A DNA stretch of 64,000 nt from contig CAZHEV010000009.1 in assembly GCA_964531335.1 (NCBI GenBank), forward strand, positions 1 through 64,000, written 5' to 3'. Shown in pieces: positions 62,834 to 64,000 of this stretch (position 1 is its first letter; every line of letters starts with the position of its first letter). The notes beneath the pieces were generated by a model. It was not told the origin of the DNA and ran no database searches. It saw only the letters and a program-made list of their open reading frames with translations. A program made the translations under genes and the position numbers. The DNA comes from CAZHEV01 sp964531335 [NCBI: uncultured bacterium]. GTDB lineage: Bacteria > Eisenbacteria > RBG-16-71-46 > CAZHEV01.

Positions 62834-64000
62834 ATGGCCGACAAAGAAGTACCCGAGGAAGTGGGAGGCTGGCTGGGCAAGCAGCTCTTCGAGCACGTTC
62901 CCACGAACATCGTGGTCATAAACCGTGATTTCGAGGTCGTCTTGGCGAACGGCAACTTCACGCGCGTCTTCGGAGAGGCGGCGGGCAGGCCCTGCTACGA
63001 GGTCTTCAAGAAAAGGGACACGGTCTGCGACAACTGCATGGCCGCCCAGGTCTTCGAGGACGGCGAGACGCGCGTGTCCAACGAGTACGGCATAGACCGC
63101 AAGGGGCGTCCGGCGTACTACGTCGTCCACAACGTCCCCATATACAACGAGTCGAAGGAGATCGCCTACGTCATAGAGATGTCTTACGACGTCACCGACA
63201 CGAAGTCGCTCCAGCGGCAGTACGACGTCCTCTTCGAGAGGGTCCCTTGCTACGTCGCGGTTCTCAACAAGGACCTGAAGATAGTTCGCGCCAACGAGAT
63301 GTTGCGCAGCACCTTCGGCGAGTCCCGCGGCAAACACTGCTACAGCGTCTACAAGCAACGGCATGAGCAGTGCGAGGACTGCCCGGCCCTGAAAACATTC
63401 GCCGACGGAGGCTCCTACACGCGAAAGCAGGTGGGGATAAACAAGCACGGCGGGCTGACCCACTACATAGTGTCCACCGCGCCCGTGGCCAAGAGCGGAA
63501 GCGGAAACGGGGTCAAGCACGTCATCGAGATGTCCATAGACGTCACCGAGACCCAGAAACTGGCACAGGACCTCCTGAAGGAGAGCTACTTCCGGCACCA
63601 GCTCACCGAGAACACCTTCGACGCACTGGTGGGCACCGACCCCTCCGGGATAGTCAACGTCTTCAACCCGGCCGCCGAGAGGCTGTTCAAGACCCCGGCC
63701 TCCGAGGTCATAGGGCTGCGTAGCGCCTGGGACTTCCTGCCGGACGAGTTCCGGCGGGTCTTCGAGCGCAAGAAGAGGACCCTGGTCCTGCCGGAGACCA
63801 CGGTGCTCGACTCGGAGGGCGAGGAGGTGCCGGTGAGGTTCTCGGGGGGCGTGCTCGGAGAAGGGGAGGAGACCATCGGCGGCGCGGCGTTTCTCCAGGA
63901 CCTCAGAGCGTACAAGAAGCTCGAGAGAGAGAAGCTCGCCAACGAGCGGCTCGTGGTCATAGGCCAGACCGTGGCCCAGTTGTCGCATGGAATGAAGAAC
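62834..64000 (+). CDS. PAS-domain sensor histidine kinase, 3' truncated by window end
   Basis: The first 389 codons of a kinase, open to the last base. Three PAS-like domains: residues about 15-125, 130-245 and 255-365. The first two each have the motif Cys-x10-Cys-x2-Cys (C54, C65, C68 and C169, C180, C183), with CYxV[FY]K at the front. The chain ends at LSHGMKN with H385, the HisKA phosphorylation site. No TM segment is seen. It starts 15 bp after the cytochrome fusion gene, so it is part of the same operon. Confidence 0.88.
   Translation, partial: MADKEVPEEVGGWLGKQLFEHVPTNIVVINRDFEVVLANGNFTRVFGEAAGRPCYEVFKKRDTVCDNCMAAQVFEDGETRVSNEYGIDRKGRPAYYVVHNVPIYNESKEIAYVIEMSYDVTDTKSLQRQYDVLFERVPCYVAVLNKDLKIVRANEMLRSTFGESRGKHCYSVYKQRHEQCEDCPALKTFADGGSYTRKQVGINKHGGLTHYIVSTAPVAKSGSGNGVKHVIEMSIDVTETQKLAQDLLKESYFRHQLTENTFDALVGTDPSGIVNVFNPAAERLFKTPASEVIGLRSAWDFLPDEFRRVFERKKRTLVLPETTVLDSEGEEVPVRFSGGVLGEGEETIGGAAFLQDLRAYKKLEREKLANERLVVIGQTVAQLSHGMKN

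Noticed and set aside
62816-63988. A 390-residue minus-strand open frame
   Set aside because: Antisense to the partial PAS kinase, which has clear PAS and HisKA motifs on the plus strand.

Overview
The window is a 64 kb piece of a high-GC bacterial chromosome (no plasmid, phage or CRISPR hallmarks). It suggests an uncultivated, anaerobically respiring Gram-negative (diderm) bacterium. A Wzi-type outer-membrane barrel, periplasmic Spy/CpxP proteins and many lipoproteins indicate an outer membrane. The deltaproteobacterial-looking redox complex together with a bacterial histone fits an FCB-group or Desulfo-like lineage, but I cannot name a phylum with confidence.

Layout. 0-11.4 kb: tmRNA and tRNA-Lys (minus), ssb, three tRNAs (Pro, His, Arg), then the minus-strand operon smpB - amidase - gerM-like - murI - rph - rdgB, tRNA-Leu, the ribosome-quality-control gene rqcH, a lipoprotein and a PP2C phosphatase. 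tmRNA, SmpB and RqcH, the two bacterial ribosome-rescue routes, therefore lie within 9 kb. 11.6-11.9 kb: a 62-residue histone-fold protein under a strong promoter. 12.1-22.9 kb: minus-strand operon otsAB fusion - wzi-like - addB - addA. 23.4-27.1 kb: rpoZ-like gene, aconitase, and a periplasmic protein. 27.2-35.6 kb: the conserved cluster rho - rpmE - prfA - prmC - murA, extended with selB and ispG, behind an about 800 bp promoter-rich leader. 36.5-41.9 kb: a ketol-acid reductoisomerase homologue lacking its catalytic lysine, a TPR lipoprotein, an HD protein and priA. 42-46.2 kb: a three-gene signalling operon of GGDEF response regulator, histidine kinase fused to HD-GYP, and CheY-like receiver. 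46.6-51.8 kb: tsaD, a sulfatase-fold/TPR lipoprotein and a double-retropepsin/PDZ protein. 51.9-54.1 kb: an ECF sigma/anti-sigma operon flanked by two Spy/CpxP/CnrX-like proteins. 54.5-64 kb: an NtrB/NtrC pair, a sigma-54 promoter, a four-gene transmembrane redox complex, and a truncated PAS sensor kinase.

The most unusual material is the last 10 kb. The HdrD-like, NarI-like, HybA-like and NrfD-like subunits correspond to the modules of DsrMKJOP/Hmc complexes, but the cytochrome c module (six CxxCH motifs) is fused to the NrfD-type membrane subunit. The operon has a near-consensus sigma-54 promoter with a duplicated upstream motif. It sits between an NtrB/NtrC pair and a second kinase whose two PAS domains share an identical Cys-x10-Cys-x2-Cys motif. 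I read this as a dedicated, redox-sensed respiratory locus. The other notable items are the histone, the inactive-looking ketol-acid reductoisomerase, the Asp-to-Asn change in RqcH, and the kinase/HD-GYP fusion.
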